In this document: piece after piece, positions 1-8,530 of the stretch
Layout: the number at the start of each line of letters is the position of its first letter
Numbering within the stretch: position 1 is the stretch's first letter
Source of the DNA: Prosthecobacter debontii
GTDB lineage: Bacteria > Verrucomicrobiota > Verrucomicrobiia > Verrucomicrobiales > Akkermansiaceae
Assembly: GCA_945870855.1 (NCBI GenBank)
Contig: CAMBTP010000006.1
Location: forward strand, 34,384-98,383
Reading direction: 5' to 3'
Length of the DNA: 64,000 nt
The notes under the pieces: model-generated
Database searches by the model: none
The model's input: the letters and a program-made list of their open reading frames with translations, nothing else
Told to the model about the DNA's origin: nothing
Translations under genes and position numbers: made by a program

Positions 1-428
1 CCGCCGATCGCATCCGAGCCGTAGAGCACCGAGCCTTGGCTTTTCACCAGCTCGATATGATCCAAGGAATACGAGTCCACGGTGTTCCAGTATTGGATGG
101 GGCCGCTGCGCCAAGTTGAGTTGTTAAGGCGGACTCCATCGACAAGCAAAAGATTCTGGCGACCGGTGAAGCCGCGAATGAAGGGGGAGCCATGGCCATG
201 GGTGGTTTTCTGCACCAACACCCCAGGCGTGTATTGCAGCGCTTCGGGAAGCGTGCGGCGCGCTTGATCACGCATCGTTTCCTCGGTGATGTTTGCCACG
301 CTGTAGGGGAGGAATTGAGTGTTCTCAGAGCGGGTGGCAGTGATCACCAGCGGATCTAGGAAATCCTGGGCAGCGGCGGTTACGATGCTGGCAAGCAGGG
401 TGAGCGGCAGGTGTGCTTTTGTGAACAT
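1..428 (-). CDS. TonB-dependent outer-membrane receptor, N-terminal part (cut by window edge)
   Basis: The reverse strand reads 142 codons from an ATG at 428 with no stop before the edge. A signal peptide (MFTKAHLPLTLLASIVTAAA) is followed by a TonB-box-like DPLVITATR and a plug domain with the usual signatures: LPEALQYTPGVLV, GHGSPFIRGFTGRQNLLLVD, GVRLNN, and VKSQGSVLYGSDAIGG at the edge. Such receptors import siderophores, vitamins or glycans across the outer membrane using TonB energy. The substrate cannot be told because the barrel lies outside the window. It is divergent from a histidine kinase/response regulator pair (starts 156 bp apart), so regulation by that pair is possible but unproven. 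Confidence 0.9.
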   Translation of the reverse strand, partial: MFTKAHLPLTLLASIVTAAAQDFLDPLVITATRSENTQFLPYSVANITEETMRDQARRTLPEALQYTPGVLVQKTTHGHGSPFIRGFTGRQNLLLVDGVRLNNSTWRSGPIQYWNTVDSYSLDHIELVKSQGSVLYGSDAIG

Positions 429-584
429 TGGAGGTCATTGGATAAGGTGTGCCGCGTATTCGGACAAGATTCCTGTAGGGTCGAAATTTATCCATCCCAT
501 CAAAAAGCGGTCGTGAAATGCCCTTGGAAATTCATTTTATCGACAATCTACCGTATTTAGGCCTTATTGGTCTTGGTTCACTTC

Positions 585-1862
585 ATGGATAAAAACCGAC
601 CATTTCTTCTCAAGACGCGCTCGCTGTCCGTTTGGCTGGCGGTGGGGGTCGGGGCGTTTGTGTTAGTGGGATCGGTGGCGATGATGGGATTTTTCCAGTA
701 TCTCTCCCGGACGGAGGAAGTGATAGCTTTGGAGTCGATCGGCCGGACTAACGCGCTTTTCCTCGATCAGAACCAGCTGCCGCAGACTGAGTTCATGGCC
801 GCACAGATCGGGCGAGTGATGGGGGCGGAGGTGAGTTTCATGGAGGCAAAAAACCAAGCTGCCGAAGGTGTGGCGAAGCGTGAGGGAGATATCATCCGTG
901 TTGGCTTCGCACTCGAAAGCGGACGGGAGGTTTGGTTTTCCCGCAAGGTGGGAAAGCACGGAGCGCTGCCCGTTTGGAAGCGGCTCGACGCGCGGTTGGC
1001 GCTCGGCGGGTTCTGGGCTTTATCGCTGGTTTTTTCGCTGTGGCTAGGTCGTAAGGTCACGCGGCCGCTGGCGAAACTCGAAGCCGCGCTGCCCGGTATT
1101 GGCGGCGATGAGACACCGCGCGGTTTGCCTGAAAAAGGACCACGCGAGATCGTGAGCCTTGCCTCCGCACTTCGGGAAACGCATGCCTCGCTGATGGAGG
1201 AAAGAGACAAGCGCAGGCACGCGGAACGACTCGCACTGCTGGGGCGAATGGCTACGAGCCTCGCACACGAAGTTCGTAATCCGGTCTCGGCGATCCGGCT
1301 GCATGCGCAGTTGTTAGAAAGAGTTTGCGCGCCCGCTGAAAGGGAATCCGCCGGGTTGATCATCGGTGAGGCGGGGCGCATCGAATCGCTGGTAAACCAA
1401 TGGCTGCGCTACGCAAAACCCGAGCCAGTGACGATGGTGCCGGTCGATCTTCCCGAGCTGGTCCGCGAGGCGCGGCAAAGTCTCGGCCCGCAAGCGCAGC
1501 ATGCCGGGGTCGAGATCCGCGAAGAAATAAATCCGGTATGGGGTGGCCACCCAGTGAACGGCGACCGTGAGCGCCTGCGGCAAGTCCTTTGCAACCTGAT
1601 CCTAAACGCGATCCAAAGTATGCCGACCGGTGGCGCGGTAACCGTGCGGATATTGCCCGGCGCGCTCGAGGTGCAGGATCAGGGTGGCGGCTTCAGCGAA
1701 AAAGCTCTCGCACGTTTCGGCGAACCGTTCCATTCCGAGCGCGAGGGCGGCATGGGTCTCGGGCTGGCCGTTTCCAAGGAAATCATCGAATCCCACGGCG
1801 GTAAAATTTCTGCCACCAACCTGCTCGGCGGCGGCGCATGTGTCCGCATCGAATGGGCGTAA
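585..1862 (+). CDS. Membrane sensor histidine kinase
   Basis: Of about 425 residues. One transmembrane helix lies near residues 14-38 and a second near 139-158, bracketing a roughly 100-residue periplasmic sensor region. A short HAMP-like linker (RKVTRPLAKLEAALPG) follows, then a HisKA box with the phospho-acceptor His in SLAHEVRNPVSAIRLHAQLL (about residue 226). The ATPase domain has an N box (NLILNAIQSM) and G boxes (VQDQGGGF, GMGLGLAVSKEIIESHGG). I chose the ATG at 585 because the in-frame TTG at 567 only adds six unconvincing residues. It is followed after 13 bp by its likely partner regulator at 1876. The signal is unknown; the divergent TonB receptor is one candidate target. Confidence 0.9.
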   Translation: MDKNRPFLLKTRSLSVWLAVGVGAFVLVGSVAMMGFFQYLSRTEEVIALESIGRTNALFLDQNQLPQTEFMAAQIGRVMGAEVSFMEAKNQAAEGVAKREGDIIRVGFALESGREVWFSRKVGKHGALPVWKRLDARLALGGFWALSLVFSLWLGRKVTRPLAKLEAALPGIGGDETPRGLPEKGPREIVSLASALRETHASLMEERDKRRHAERLALLGRMATSLAHEVRNPVSAIRLHAQLLERVCAPAERESAGLIIGEAGRIESLVNQWLRYAKPEPVTMVPVDLPELVREARQSLGPQAQHAGVEIREEINPVWGGHPVNGDRERLRQVLCNLILNAIQSMPTGGAVTVRILPGALEVQDQGGGFSEKALARFGEPFHSEREGGMGLGLAVSKEIIESHGGKISATNLLGGGACVRIEWA

Positions 1863-1875
1863 AACTGAACAAGCT

Positions 1876-3186
1876 ATGGCAGCCATTCTCATCATCGAAG
1901 ACGAACACGCGCTGGGCAACGCGCTGGCTCTCGCTGTCCGACGTCTCGGGCATCTGCCGACGCTTGCCGCGAGCGGAGGGGCTGCGTTGAAACTACTCGT
2001 CGAGCGGAGGTTCGAGGCCATCGTTCTGGACATCGGGCTACCGGATGTCAGCGGCCTTGTGATCCTTGAAAAAATCCGCGCTGCCGGTTCGAAAATCCCC
2101 GTCCTCATTATCAGTGCTCATGCGACCCTTGATCATACGATCACCTCGCGGAAACTCGGGATCGCCGATTATCTAATCAAGCCGCTCGATCTCCAGCGCT
2201 TCGAAGAGGTCATTTCCTCGCTCGTCACAAAAAGTGTCCTCATCGCCGGCCCCGCCGAGCGCCCGGCGATTTCCCTGATCGGAGCTTCGCCGGGCATGCA
2301 CCGGGTTTTTCTCGGAATCGCGCGTGCCTGCGGAGGTGATCCGCCTGTCCTGATTCACGGCGCCAGTGGCACGGGAAAAACGCTTGCTGCGCGTTTGATT
2401 CATACAAACGGAAGTCGTGCTGCCGAACCATTGCGTCTGGTCGAATGCGGCTCGATCCATAGCGCCGATTCGTTACGTGCAAGCTTGGCCGATGCAAACG
2501 GCACGTTGGTTCTCGAAGACATCGATAGTCTCTCGCCAGAACTTCAGGGCGTGCTCGCCGAGGTAATGGGGCGAACGGATGTCCCGCTGCCGCGATTGAT
2601 CGCTACCATGCGCGCCGACCCTCGCGATCCCGCGATCGAAAACTCGCTGAGGGCAGACGTTTTTTACACCTTCAGCGCCCTCTCCATCGCGATGCCCGCG
2701 CTCCGTGATCGCACCGGCGACATCCCCGCCTTAAGCCGGTTTTTCAACGGAATCCATGGTGATACTGCGACCGCCTTTGAGATTTCCGCCTCCGCCCTGT
2801 GCGCCTTGCAGGCCTATGCATGGCCAGGAAATGTCCGCGAACTGCGGCATGTGATCGAGCTTGCTCTGGCGATGAACCGCGGTGGCCCGCTGTTACCCGG
2901 ACATCTGCCTCCCCATGTCGCCGAAGCCCTGCACACTTCGGGCGGGAAAGTGGTCGGCGGCGAGCTGGATGCCGTGATCGCCCGTTGGCTCGATTCACAG
3001 TTGGAAATGACCCCCGAGGCAAACTGGCAATACGACGACCTCCTGGAGCGGATCGAGAGCGCCATGCTCAAACACCTGTTAGAGCGCTTCGAAAACCGCC
3101 CCACACGCCTCGCCACCGCGCTGCGCCTCAACCGCGCGACCCTGCGCCAAAAACTCCGCCGTGCGGGGCTTTCCGGAGACTCATGA
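1876..3186 (+). CDS. NtrC-like response regulator lacking the sigma-54 contact loop
   Basis: Of 436 residues. The receiver domain (about 1-120) has the phospho-acceptor Asp in EAIVLDIGLPDVSG and a Lys in YLIKPLD. The AAA+ domain has Walker A GASGTGKT (about residue 163), a Walker B-like GTLVLEDIDSL and the WPGNVREL signature (about 316). A Fis-type helix-turn-helix ends the protein (NRATLRQKLRRAGL). Between Walker A and Walker B about 25 residues are missing relative to normal NtrC proteins, including the whole GAFTGA loop that contacts sigma-54, so classical sigma-54 activation is unlikely. It probably acts as an ordinary DNA-binding regulator. The last 22 codons form the left copy of a 67-bp repeat that bounds an integrated element, so the 3' end may have been supplied by that element. 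Confidence 0.88.
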   Translation: MAAILIIEDEHALGNALALAVRRLGHLPTLAASGGAALKLLVERRFEAIVLDIGLPDVSGLVILEKIRAAGSKIPVLIISAHATLDHTITSRKLGIADYLIKPLDLQRFEEVISSLVTKSVLIAGPAERPAISLIGASPGMHRVFLGIARACGGDPPVLIHGASGTGKTLAARLIHTNGSRAAEPLRLVECGSIHSADSLRASLADANGTLVLEDIDSLSPELQGVLAEVMGRTDVPLPRLIATMRADPRDPAIENSLRADVFYTFSALSIAMPALRDRTGDIPALSRFFNGIHGDTATAFEISASALCALQAYAWPGNVRELRHVIELALAMNRGGPLLPGHLPPHVAEALHTSGGKVVGGELDAVIARWLDSQLEMTPEANWQYDDLLERIESAMLKHLLERFENRPTRLATALRLNRATLRQKLRRAGLSGDS

Positions 3187-3189
3187 TTT
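3123..3189 (+). repeat. Left attachment-type repeat (attL) in the regulator 3' end
   Basis: These 67 bases match 8531-8597 with three differences (positions 3129, 3165 and 3177), all at third codon positions in the regulator reading frame. The match starts in the Fis helix-turn-helix and runs five bases past the stop codon. This copy is the functional gene end. Confidence 0.8.
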
Positions 3190-3245
3190 TCCGCGCCTGC
3201 CATGTGAATGCACGCACCTTGACTAGGCCTAGACAGTTTGATAAC

Positions 3246-4685
3246 ATGGCTGCACAAAACCAATGTTTTGATCCGCCAAATCCGCTAAAACCCTTACAAA
3301 ACAAGGGGATTTATGCCCGTAATGACCCCTTTGTTGACATGCCAGACACTGGTATGAATGGCTCTGGTGACAAAGTGGTGACAAAACCTGATTCGGGCTC
3401 CACCGCCCGCTCAAGAAAAAAACAAGGGCCTTATCTCAAGGTCAAATTCGGATCAACTGTGGTGCCTATCTATCGCACGGTGGCAAATGGAAGAACCCGC
3501 TTCACTCTCAGCTTTTACCGCAATCGGCGACGGGAACGTAAAACCTTCAGCTCGCTGGACGAAGCGAAGAAGGAAGCGCTCTTCGTGGCGCAGCGGGTTC
3601 AGAGCGGGATGCAACACGTCACTGATCTCAAGCCGCACGAACGCGACAGCTACAAGGCGGCGGAGGCACTGTTGGAAAAGCTCGGTATTTCGCTGTATTC
3701 CGCCGTGGAGGACTACGTGAGCGCACGAACATTAGCCGGAACTCAATCGCTGACTGTGATGGCCACCGATTATGCAAAAATGTGCGGATCAGTTATGCGC
3801 CGTATTACAGTCACTGAGCTTTTCCCCGAATTCATGGCAAGAAAAGAGCAGGACGGCCTTAGCCGTAAATATCTCTACAATCTGCGGGGACTTCTTAGGC
3901 GTTTCATGGAAAAGTTTCCAGGTCCCATCCTTGAGGTCACCGGTCCTGACGTCGATGCTTGGATACGGTCTCTTTACACTGGGGCGTCTTCAAGAAAGGC
4001 ACTGCTGCTTGTAATCAAGACGTTCTTCGCCTTTGCCAAGGAGCAGAATTACTTGCCTGCGGATAGGCGTAGCGTGCTCGAGCTCATAAAGCTGCCCACT
4101 GTAAAATCTACCGAACACACGGCGATATTCACACCCGAGCAAATGGAGAAAGTGTTGCACAACGCACCTCCGTCACTGGTTCCAATTTTTGCCATTGCAG
4201 CGTTTGCAGGTATTCGTATGGCTGAAATTGATCGCCTTGATTGGTCTGCCATAGACTTGGACAGGCGCATCATTGAGTTGCGAGCTGGGCAAACAAAGAC
4301 TGCGTCACGGCGCGTCATCCCGATCAGCGACAATCTGTATGCTTGGTTGGCTCCATTGCCACGCGTCGGAAAGGTGGTTCTCAATACAACTCAGCATTTG
4401 GACATGTCTCGGCTATCTCGTGCACTGGGTATTGAATGGCCGCCCAACGTGCTACGGCACTCCTTTATCAGTTACCGGATCGCCATCGTCCAGAGTGCCG
4501 ACCAAGTGGCGCTGGAGGCAGGAAACTCGGCGACCATCATCTTCAAGCACTACCGCGAGCTGACCACGCCCGAGGTGGCGGAGAAATGGTTCAGTATCCT
4601 GCCCAAGGAAGGTCAGTGGGAAAACACTTTCCGATATGACCGCAAGAGGCGACGGGTGATCCTCAACGGAGTGGAATACCAGTGA
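3246..4685 (+). CDS. Tyrosine site-specific recombinase (integrase)
   Basis: Of about 479 residues. The N-terminal third has an arm/AP2-like DNA-binding region (RTVANGRTRFTLSFYRNRRR), then a SAM-like core-binding domain and a C-terminal catalytic domain. Catalytic residues visible are Arg in GIRMAEIDRLDW (about 322), Lys in GQTKTASRRVIPI (about 350), Arg and His in NVLRHSF (about 402) and the nucleophilic Tyr in KHYREL (about 435). The first His of box II is Asn, as I recall for a related integrase group in this phylum. The start is uncertain: ATG 3246 is used, but 3183 (overlapping the regulator stop as ATGA) and 3339 are possible. A perfect palindrome CTAGGCCTAG lies at 3223-3232, just upstream. 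It likely integrates and excises the 3123-8597 element. Confidence 0.9.
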   Translation: MAAQNQCFDPPNPLKPLQNKGIYARNDPFVDMPDTGMNGSGDKVVTKPDSGSTARSRKKQGPYLKVKFGSTVVPIYRTVANGRTRFTLSFYRNRRRERKTFSSLDEAKKEALFVAQRVQSGMQHVTDLKPHERDSYKAAEALLEKLGISLYSAVEDYVSARTLAGTQSLTVMATDYAKMCGSVMRRITVTELFPEFMARKEQDGLSRKYLYNLRGLLRRFMEKFPGPILEVTGPDVDAWIRSLYTGASSRKALLLVIKTFFAFAKEQNYLPADRRSVLELIKLPTVKSTEHTAIFTPEQMEKVLHNAPPSLVPIFAIAAFAGIRMAEIDRLDWSAIDLDRRIIELRAGQTKTASRRVIPISDNLYAWLAPLPRVGKVVLNTTQHLDMSRLSRALGIEWPPNVLRHSFISYRIAIVQSADQVALEAGNSATIIFKHYRELTTPEVAEKWFSILPKEGQWENTFRYDRKRRRVILNGVEYQ

Positions 4686-5114
4686 CCGCCCGTCCTATTT
4701 GCGCGCCAACTACGCCTAACGGAAGCGGAATGGAGGTGTGAGGGCTGGGGACACCGGCACACCTTGCGCGTCCGGAACGTGCTCCTACGCGGCACCCAAC
4801 GCTAAATACTGGGCTTGGGATGAAGTCCTTTCATCCGTCAAAAAACCGCGATAAAAGAATTCTTGGCAGAGCGGCTTGGAGAGCTACAGTCGCGGCGAAT
4901 AAATACCGTGGTGAAAATCCCCAACCCCCATTTCCCTGCCCTCCAATCTTCGCCAAAGCTACGACATGGGGCGGTCCAACCCAATGGCTCTTTTAGAAGG
5001 CTCCAGCCCAAAGCAAATTCCTAGCACCGAACGGGTTTTTTTCCCGATCCATGATCCGTGCCTGTGCGCGGATTACGTTTTCCATTTTTTCACCAACCAA
5101 ACCAACCAAACACC
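4686..5114. other. Gene-free stretch between integrase and TonB receptor
   Basis: No convincing coding frame is seen in 430 bp. It holds the first copy of a direct repeat that flanks the receptor gene (4921-5015) and a small G/C hairpin with a seven-T loop near 5031-5048. The receptor promoter should lie here, but I cannot place it. Confidence 0.6.
4921..5015 (+). repeat. Direct repeat upstream of the TonB receptor
   Basis: Bases 4921-4944 match 7197-7220 (23/24) and 4973-5015 match 7221-7263 (37/43). The upstream copy has 28 extra bases between the two blocks. The two copies bracket the 5115-7187 receptor gene in the same orientation, suggesting the gene travelled or was duplicated as a cassette. 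Confidence 0.65.
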
Positions 5115-7187
5115 ATGAAATTTACCAAACTTATCCCACTATCCCTCATCATCCACGTTTCCGCGCAGGAAACACCCACGACAGGCGAACTCGATCCCCT
5201 CACCCTCACCGGCAAGGCCGAGAGCCTGATCGGCACCGCCGGCACCGCATCCAAAGGCCAGGCGAACCACGAAGAACTACTGGAAAGGCCGTACTTGCGG
5301 CGAGGCGAGCTGCTTGAGGTCGTGCCCGGTGTGATCATCACCCAGCACTCCGGCGACGGAAAGGCGAACCAGTATTTCGTCCGCGGCTTCAACCTCGACC
5401 ACGGCACCGATTTCTCCATCTCGATGGACGGGCAGCCGGTGAACTTCGTGACCCACGCCCACGGCCAGGGATACGCGGATCTCAACCCGCTGATCCCCCA
5501 GTTGGTGGAAAGCATCGATTACTGGAAAGGCCCCTTTCACGGCCAACTCGGCGATCTCAGCACGGCGGGCGGGACGCGGTTCAACTTTTTCGACACCCTG
5601 CCAAGCGGCATCGCAAGCATCGGCATGGGGCAGCACAATTTCTTCCAAGGTCTGCTTGCGGATACGATCTACCTCCGCCAAAAGGACGCGAACGGGGATT
5701 TCTCCGCGCTGACCTACGGGCTGGAATACAACTACTACGACGGCCCCTGGCAGCGCGAGGGGAACTCCCAGCGCTCCAACGGTTTCCTGAAATACTTCCA
5801 GCAATCCGGGCGCGACAGCTTCAGCGTCACGGCGATGGCCTACGATGCGGAGTGGGACTCCACCGACCAGATTCCGAAACGCCTCATCGACAGCGGTGCG
5901 CTCGACCGTCTCGGAAACATCGACAACACCGTGGGCGGCGAATCCAGCCGCTACAGCCTGATGGCGGAGTGGAACCGCGACGAGGCCAACGGGCGAACTC
6001 ATGCGGATGTTTTCGTCGGCACATACGACATGGATCTGTTCTCGAACTTCACATACAACCTCGACAATCCTGACACGCCGTTCGACGAATCCGGCCCGGG
6101 AAACCAGTTCGAGCAGGAGGACGGGCGCTGGTTCCTCGGTGGCGAGGTGCGGCGCGAGTGGGATTACGACACGGACAACACCTTTACCGTGGGCTTGCAG
6201 ACGCGGCACGATTTCCTGAGCGGCATCGGCCTCTACAACACCACAGCAAGGGTGCGGAACAGCGCGGTGCGGGTGGATGATGTCACGCAAAGCAGCGCGG
6301 GCATTTACGCCATGGCGGATCACCGCGTGAACCATTGGCTGCGCTTGCAGCCCGCATTGCGTGCGGACGGATTCCACTTCGATGTGGAAAGTGACAATCC
6401 GGTGAACTCCGGATCGGAGACCGACGGGATCGTCAGTCCCAAGCTCAACGTGGCCTTCGGCCCATGGAACGACACGGAGTTCTACGCGAGTGCCGGTCTC
6501 GGCTTCCACTCGAACGACGCGCGCGGTGTCACCATCACCACCGATCCCGTCACCGGCCAGCCGGTCGATCCCGCCGATCCGCTGGTGCGGACATTCGGCT
6601 ATGAGCTCGGCATGCGGACGGAAGCATTCGAGAAAATCGTCAGCACGGTGGCGATTTTCTACCTGCATAGTGATTCGGAGCTGATCTATGTCGGCGATGC
6701 GGGCACGGCGGAACCCGGCGGTGCCACCGAGCGCTTCGGCATCGAGTGGGCAACATATTGGACGCCGAGCGAATGGCTGATGGTTGATAACGAGCTGACC
6801 CTCAGCGAGGCGAAGCTGCTCAACGATCCCGCTGGCAACGAAATTCCCGGCTCGGTACCCATGACAATGAGCACCGGTTTCACCATCGGCGCGGATGAGG
6901 GTGTGTATGGCGCACTTCGCTCCCGCTTTTTCAGCCCCCGCCCACTGGTCGAAGACGGCAGCGTGGATTCGCGCATGTCATGGCAGCTCAACGGTCGCCT
7001 CGGATACCGTAAAAACGATTGGGAGGTCGCGCTTGATGTGCTGAACATCCTAGGTCGTGACGACAATGACATCGAATATTTCTACACCTCCCGCCTCCCC
7101 GGCGAGCCGGTAGAGGGTGTCGATGACGTCCATCTCCACCCCACCGAGCCACGCACCTTCCGCGTTTCCCTCACCAAGTATTTCTAA
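5115..7187 (+). CDS. TonB-dependent outer-membrane receptor
   Basis: Of 690 residues. The ATG at 5115 gives a good signal peptide (MKFTKLIPLSLIIHVSAQ); the upstream GTG frame would bury it. A TonB-box-like DPLTLTGKAESL is followed by a plug with LEVVPGVIITQHSGDGKANQ, YFVRGFNLDHGTDF and DGQPVNFVTHAHGQGYADL. A 22-strand-type barrel follows, ending in the outer-membrane sorting signal VSLTKYF with terminal Phe. It belongs to a widespread receptor group whose ligand, to my knowledge, is not established. It is the only obvious metabolic cargo of the 3123-8597 element and is flanked by its own direct repeats. No partner periplasmic or ABC gene is adjacent. Confidence 0.9.
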   Translation: MKFTKLIPLSLIIHVSAQETPTTGELDPLTLTGKAESLIGTAGTASKGQANHEELLERPYLRRGELLEVVPGVIITQHSGDGKANQYFVRGFNLDHGTDFSISMDGQPVNFVTHAHGQGYADLNPLIPQLVESIDYWKGPFHGQLGDLSTAGGTRFNFFDTLPSGIASIGMGQHNFFQGLLADTIYLRQKDANGDFSALTYGLEYNYYDGPWQREGNSQRSNGFLKYFQQSGRDSFSVTAMAYDAEWDSTDQIPKRLIDSGALDRLGNIDNTVGGESSRYSLMAEWNRDEANGRTHADVFVGTYDMDLFSNFTYNLDNPDTPFDESGPGNQFEQEDGRWFLGGEVRREWDYDTDNTFTVGLQTRHDFLSGIGLYNTTARVRNSAVRVDDVTQSSAGIYAMADHRVNHWLRLQPALRADGFHFDVESDNPVNSGSETDGIVSPKLNVAFGPWNDTEFYASAGLGFHSNDARGVTITTDPVTGQPVDPADPLVRTFGYELGMRTEAFEKIVSTVAIFYLHSDSELIYVGDAGTAEPGGATERFGIEWATYWTPSEWLMVDNELTLSEAKLLNDPAGNEIPGSVPMTMSTGFTIGADEGVYGALRSRFFSPRPLVEDGSVDSRMSWQLNGRLGYRKNDWEVALDVLNILGRDDNDIEYFYTSRLPGEPVEGVDDVHLHPTEPRTFRVSLTKYF

Positions 7188-7196
7188 GAGTCGAAG

Positions 7197-7263
7197 CCAA
7201 CCCCCATTTCCCCGCCCTCCGGTCCGTCCCAATGGCTGTTTCAGAAGGCTCCCGCCAAAAGCA
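7197..7263 (+). repeat. Direct repeat downstream of the TonB receptor
   Basis: This is the shorter partner of 4921-5015, starting 10 bases after the receptor stop codon, with a 28-base deletion relative to the first copy. Confidence 0.65.
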
Positions 7264-7344
7264 TGATAAAATTTCCCTGATAAAATTTCCTGATAAAATT
7301 TCCCAGGGAAATAGTAGGAAATTCCTGTTGCTATGGGAAATTTT
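7264..7344 (+). repeat. Three tandem TGATAAAATTTCC(C) repeats and an inverted copy before the RAYT gene
   Basis: TGATAAAATTTCC(C) occurs three times back to back (7264-7277, 7278-7290, 7291-7304). The last copy forms a hairpin ATTTCCC-A-GGGAAAT (7298-7312), and AAAATTTCCCA (7295-7305) is repeated perfectly in reverse at 7334-7344. The block ends 19 bases before the start of the RAYT transposase, so it may be its recognition sequence or control region. Confidence 0.75.
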
Positions 7345-7362
7345 GCGGGTAGGATCGGGGGA

Positions 7363-8496
7363 ATGAGTAGTAAGCGATTCCTGAGTCCTTGGAAAAATTC
7401 GTCGGAGAAGCCGGTGATTTATCACTGCGTATCGCGGGTGGTGGATCGGCGGTTTGTGTTGAAGGAGGAGGAGAGGGAGAAGTTCCGCATGTTCATGAGG
7501 ATGGTCGAGAATTTCAGCGGTTGCCGGGTTCTTTCCTACTGCCTGATGTCCAACCACTTCCACATTCTCCTCGAAGTGCCGCCCGCGCCTGCCGAGGGGG
7601 TTTCCGATGGGGAAATCCTGCGGCGCCTGGGGGCGATTTACAGCGAGGCGGCGGTGGCTGCGATCGCCCGTGAAATGGAGGAAGCTAGGGCGGAGGGAGC
7701 GGAGGCGCTGCTAGGGGAAATTCGTCTGCGGCACACGCGGCGCATGCACGACCTCAGCGAGTTCATGAAAGCTCTGCTGATCCGTTTTACCCGCTGGTTC
7801 AACCGCACGCACCAGCGTACCGGAACCTTGTGGGAAGATCGCTTCAAGAGCGTGATTGTGGAAAGCGGTTTGGCGGCGCGGACAATGGCGGCGTATATCG
7901 ACCTGAATCCGGTCCGTGCGGGGATGGTGGAAGATCCGGCGGAGTATCGTTGGAGCAGCTATGGCGAGGCAGTGGGTGGAGGCAAAAAGGGAAACGGGAA
8001 GAAGGCGCGGGAAGGATTGGTGCGGGCGAACCGTTGCGACAAAGGGGTGGGATTTGATGCCACGCAATGGCTGGAAGTGGCGAAGAATTACCGGATCCTA
8101 TTGGGAATGGCGGTGGCGAGGAAGCGTGGGAAGGCGAAGTTGGAAGAGATGATGGGGAAAGGGAAAGCCCCCGGGAAAGCAGCGGAGATGCGGAACATGA
8201 ATATGGAGGAAATCATCGAGCATCTAGAGAAAACAGGCCAGACGATAGGTTTGCCCGACCTAACTGCGGCGAAGATATTGAGGATGCGGGTGAGATACTT
8301 TACGGACGGGGCGGTGATTGGAAGCAAGGCGTTTGTGAACGAGGCGTTCGCGGGGGCGCGGGAGAGGTTTTCGGCGAAGAGGAAGGATGGTGCGCGACGG
8401 ATGCGGGGCAGCGGCGCGGCGGCGAAGGGGGTATTGTGGAGTATTCGGGATCTGCGAGTGGGGGTCGGAATTGAGGACTTACAACGATCATCGTGA
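7363..8496 (+). CDS. REP-associated tyrosine transposase (RAYT, Y1/HUH family)
   Basis: Of 377 residues. The HUH single-strand nuclease fold is recognised by YHCVSRV, the metal-binding NHFHILLEV (about residues 62-70) and the catalytic Tyr in AYIDLNPVRAGMV (about 178). The C-terminal extension includes YFTDGAVIGSKAFVNEAF, which is nearly identical in a second copy at the right edge of the window. The ATG at 7363 has an AGGA ribosome-binding site; an upstream ATG at 7333 lacks one. RAYTs cut and join REP-type palindromes and are usually single-copy domesticated transposases. Just upstream are tandem and inverted repeats. Last gene of the integrated element. Confidence 0.93.
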   Translation: MSSKRFLSPWKNSSEKPVIYHCVSRVVDRRFVLKEEEREKFRMFMRMVENFSGCRVLSYCLMSNHFHILLEVPPAPAEGVSDGEILRRLGAIYSEAAVAAIAREMEEARAEGAEALLGEIRLRHTRRMHDLSEFMKALLIRFTRWFNRTHQRTGTLWEDRFKSVIVESGLAARTMAAYIDLNPVRAGMVEDPAEYRWSSYGEAVGGGKKGNGKKAREGLVRANRCDKGVGFDATQWLEVAKNYRILLGMAVARKRGKAKLEEMMGKGKAPGKAAEMRNMNMEEIIEHLEKTGQTIGLPDLTAAKILRMRVRYFTDGAVIGSKAFVNEAFAGARERFSAKRKDGARRMRGSGAAAKGVLWSIRDLRVGVGIEDLQRSS

Positions 8497-8530
8497 CTGA
8501 CGCCCGAACCACATGACTGAAAATCGCACG

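Noticed and set aside
3123..3189. The 67-bp repeat as a REP element of the RAYT
   Set aside because: It is a natural Fis-domain coding end, the differences are synonymous, and an integrase lies beside it; attachment site is the simpler reading, though the CCCTGC/GCAGGG inverted repeat was noted.
3219..3244. Sigma-70 promoter TTGACT-15-GATAAC before the integrase
   Set aside because: The spacer of 15 is too short and the integrase start is uncertain, so I do not claim it.
2799..3245. Integrase gene starting inside the regulator gene
   Set aside because: The extension overlaps the regulator by nearly 400 bases and reads as out-of-frame Fis-domain sequence; starts at 3183-3339 are far more likely.
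5277..6668. Long open frame antisense to the TonB receptor
   Set aside because: The opposite strand codes for a clear receptor with signal peptide and plug; the antisense frame is a by-product of GC-rich codon use and has no recognisable domain.
7264..7304. CRISPR array
   Set aside because: Only three short units without spacers between them, and no cas gene in the window.
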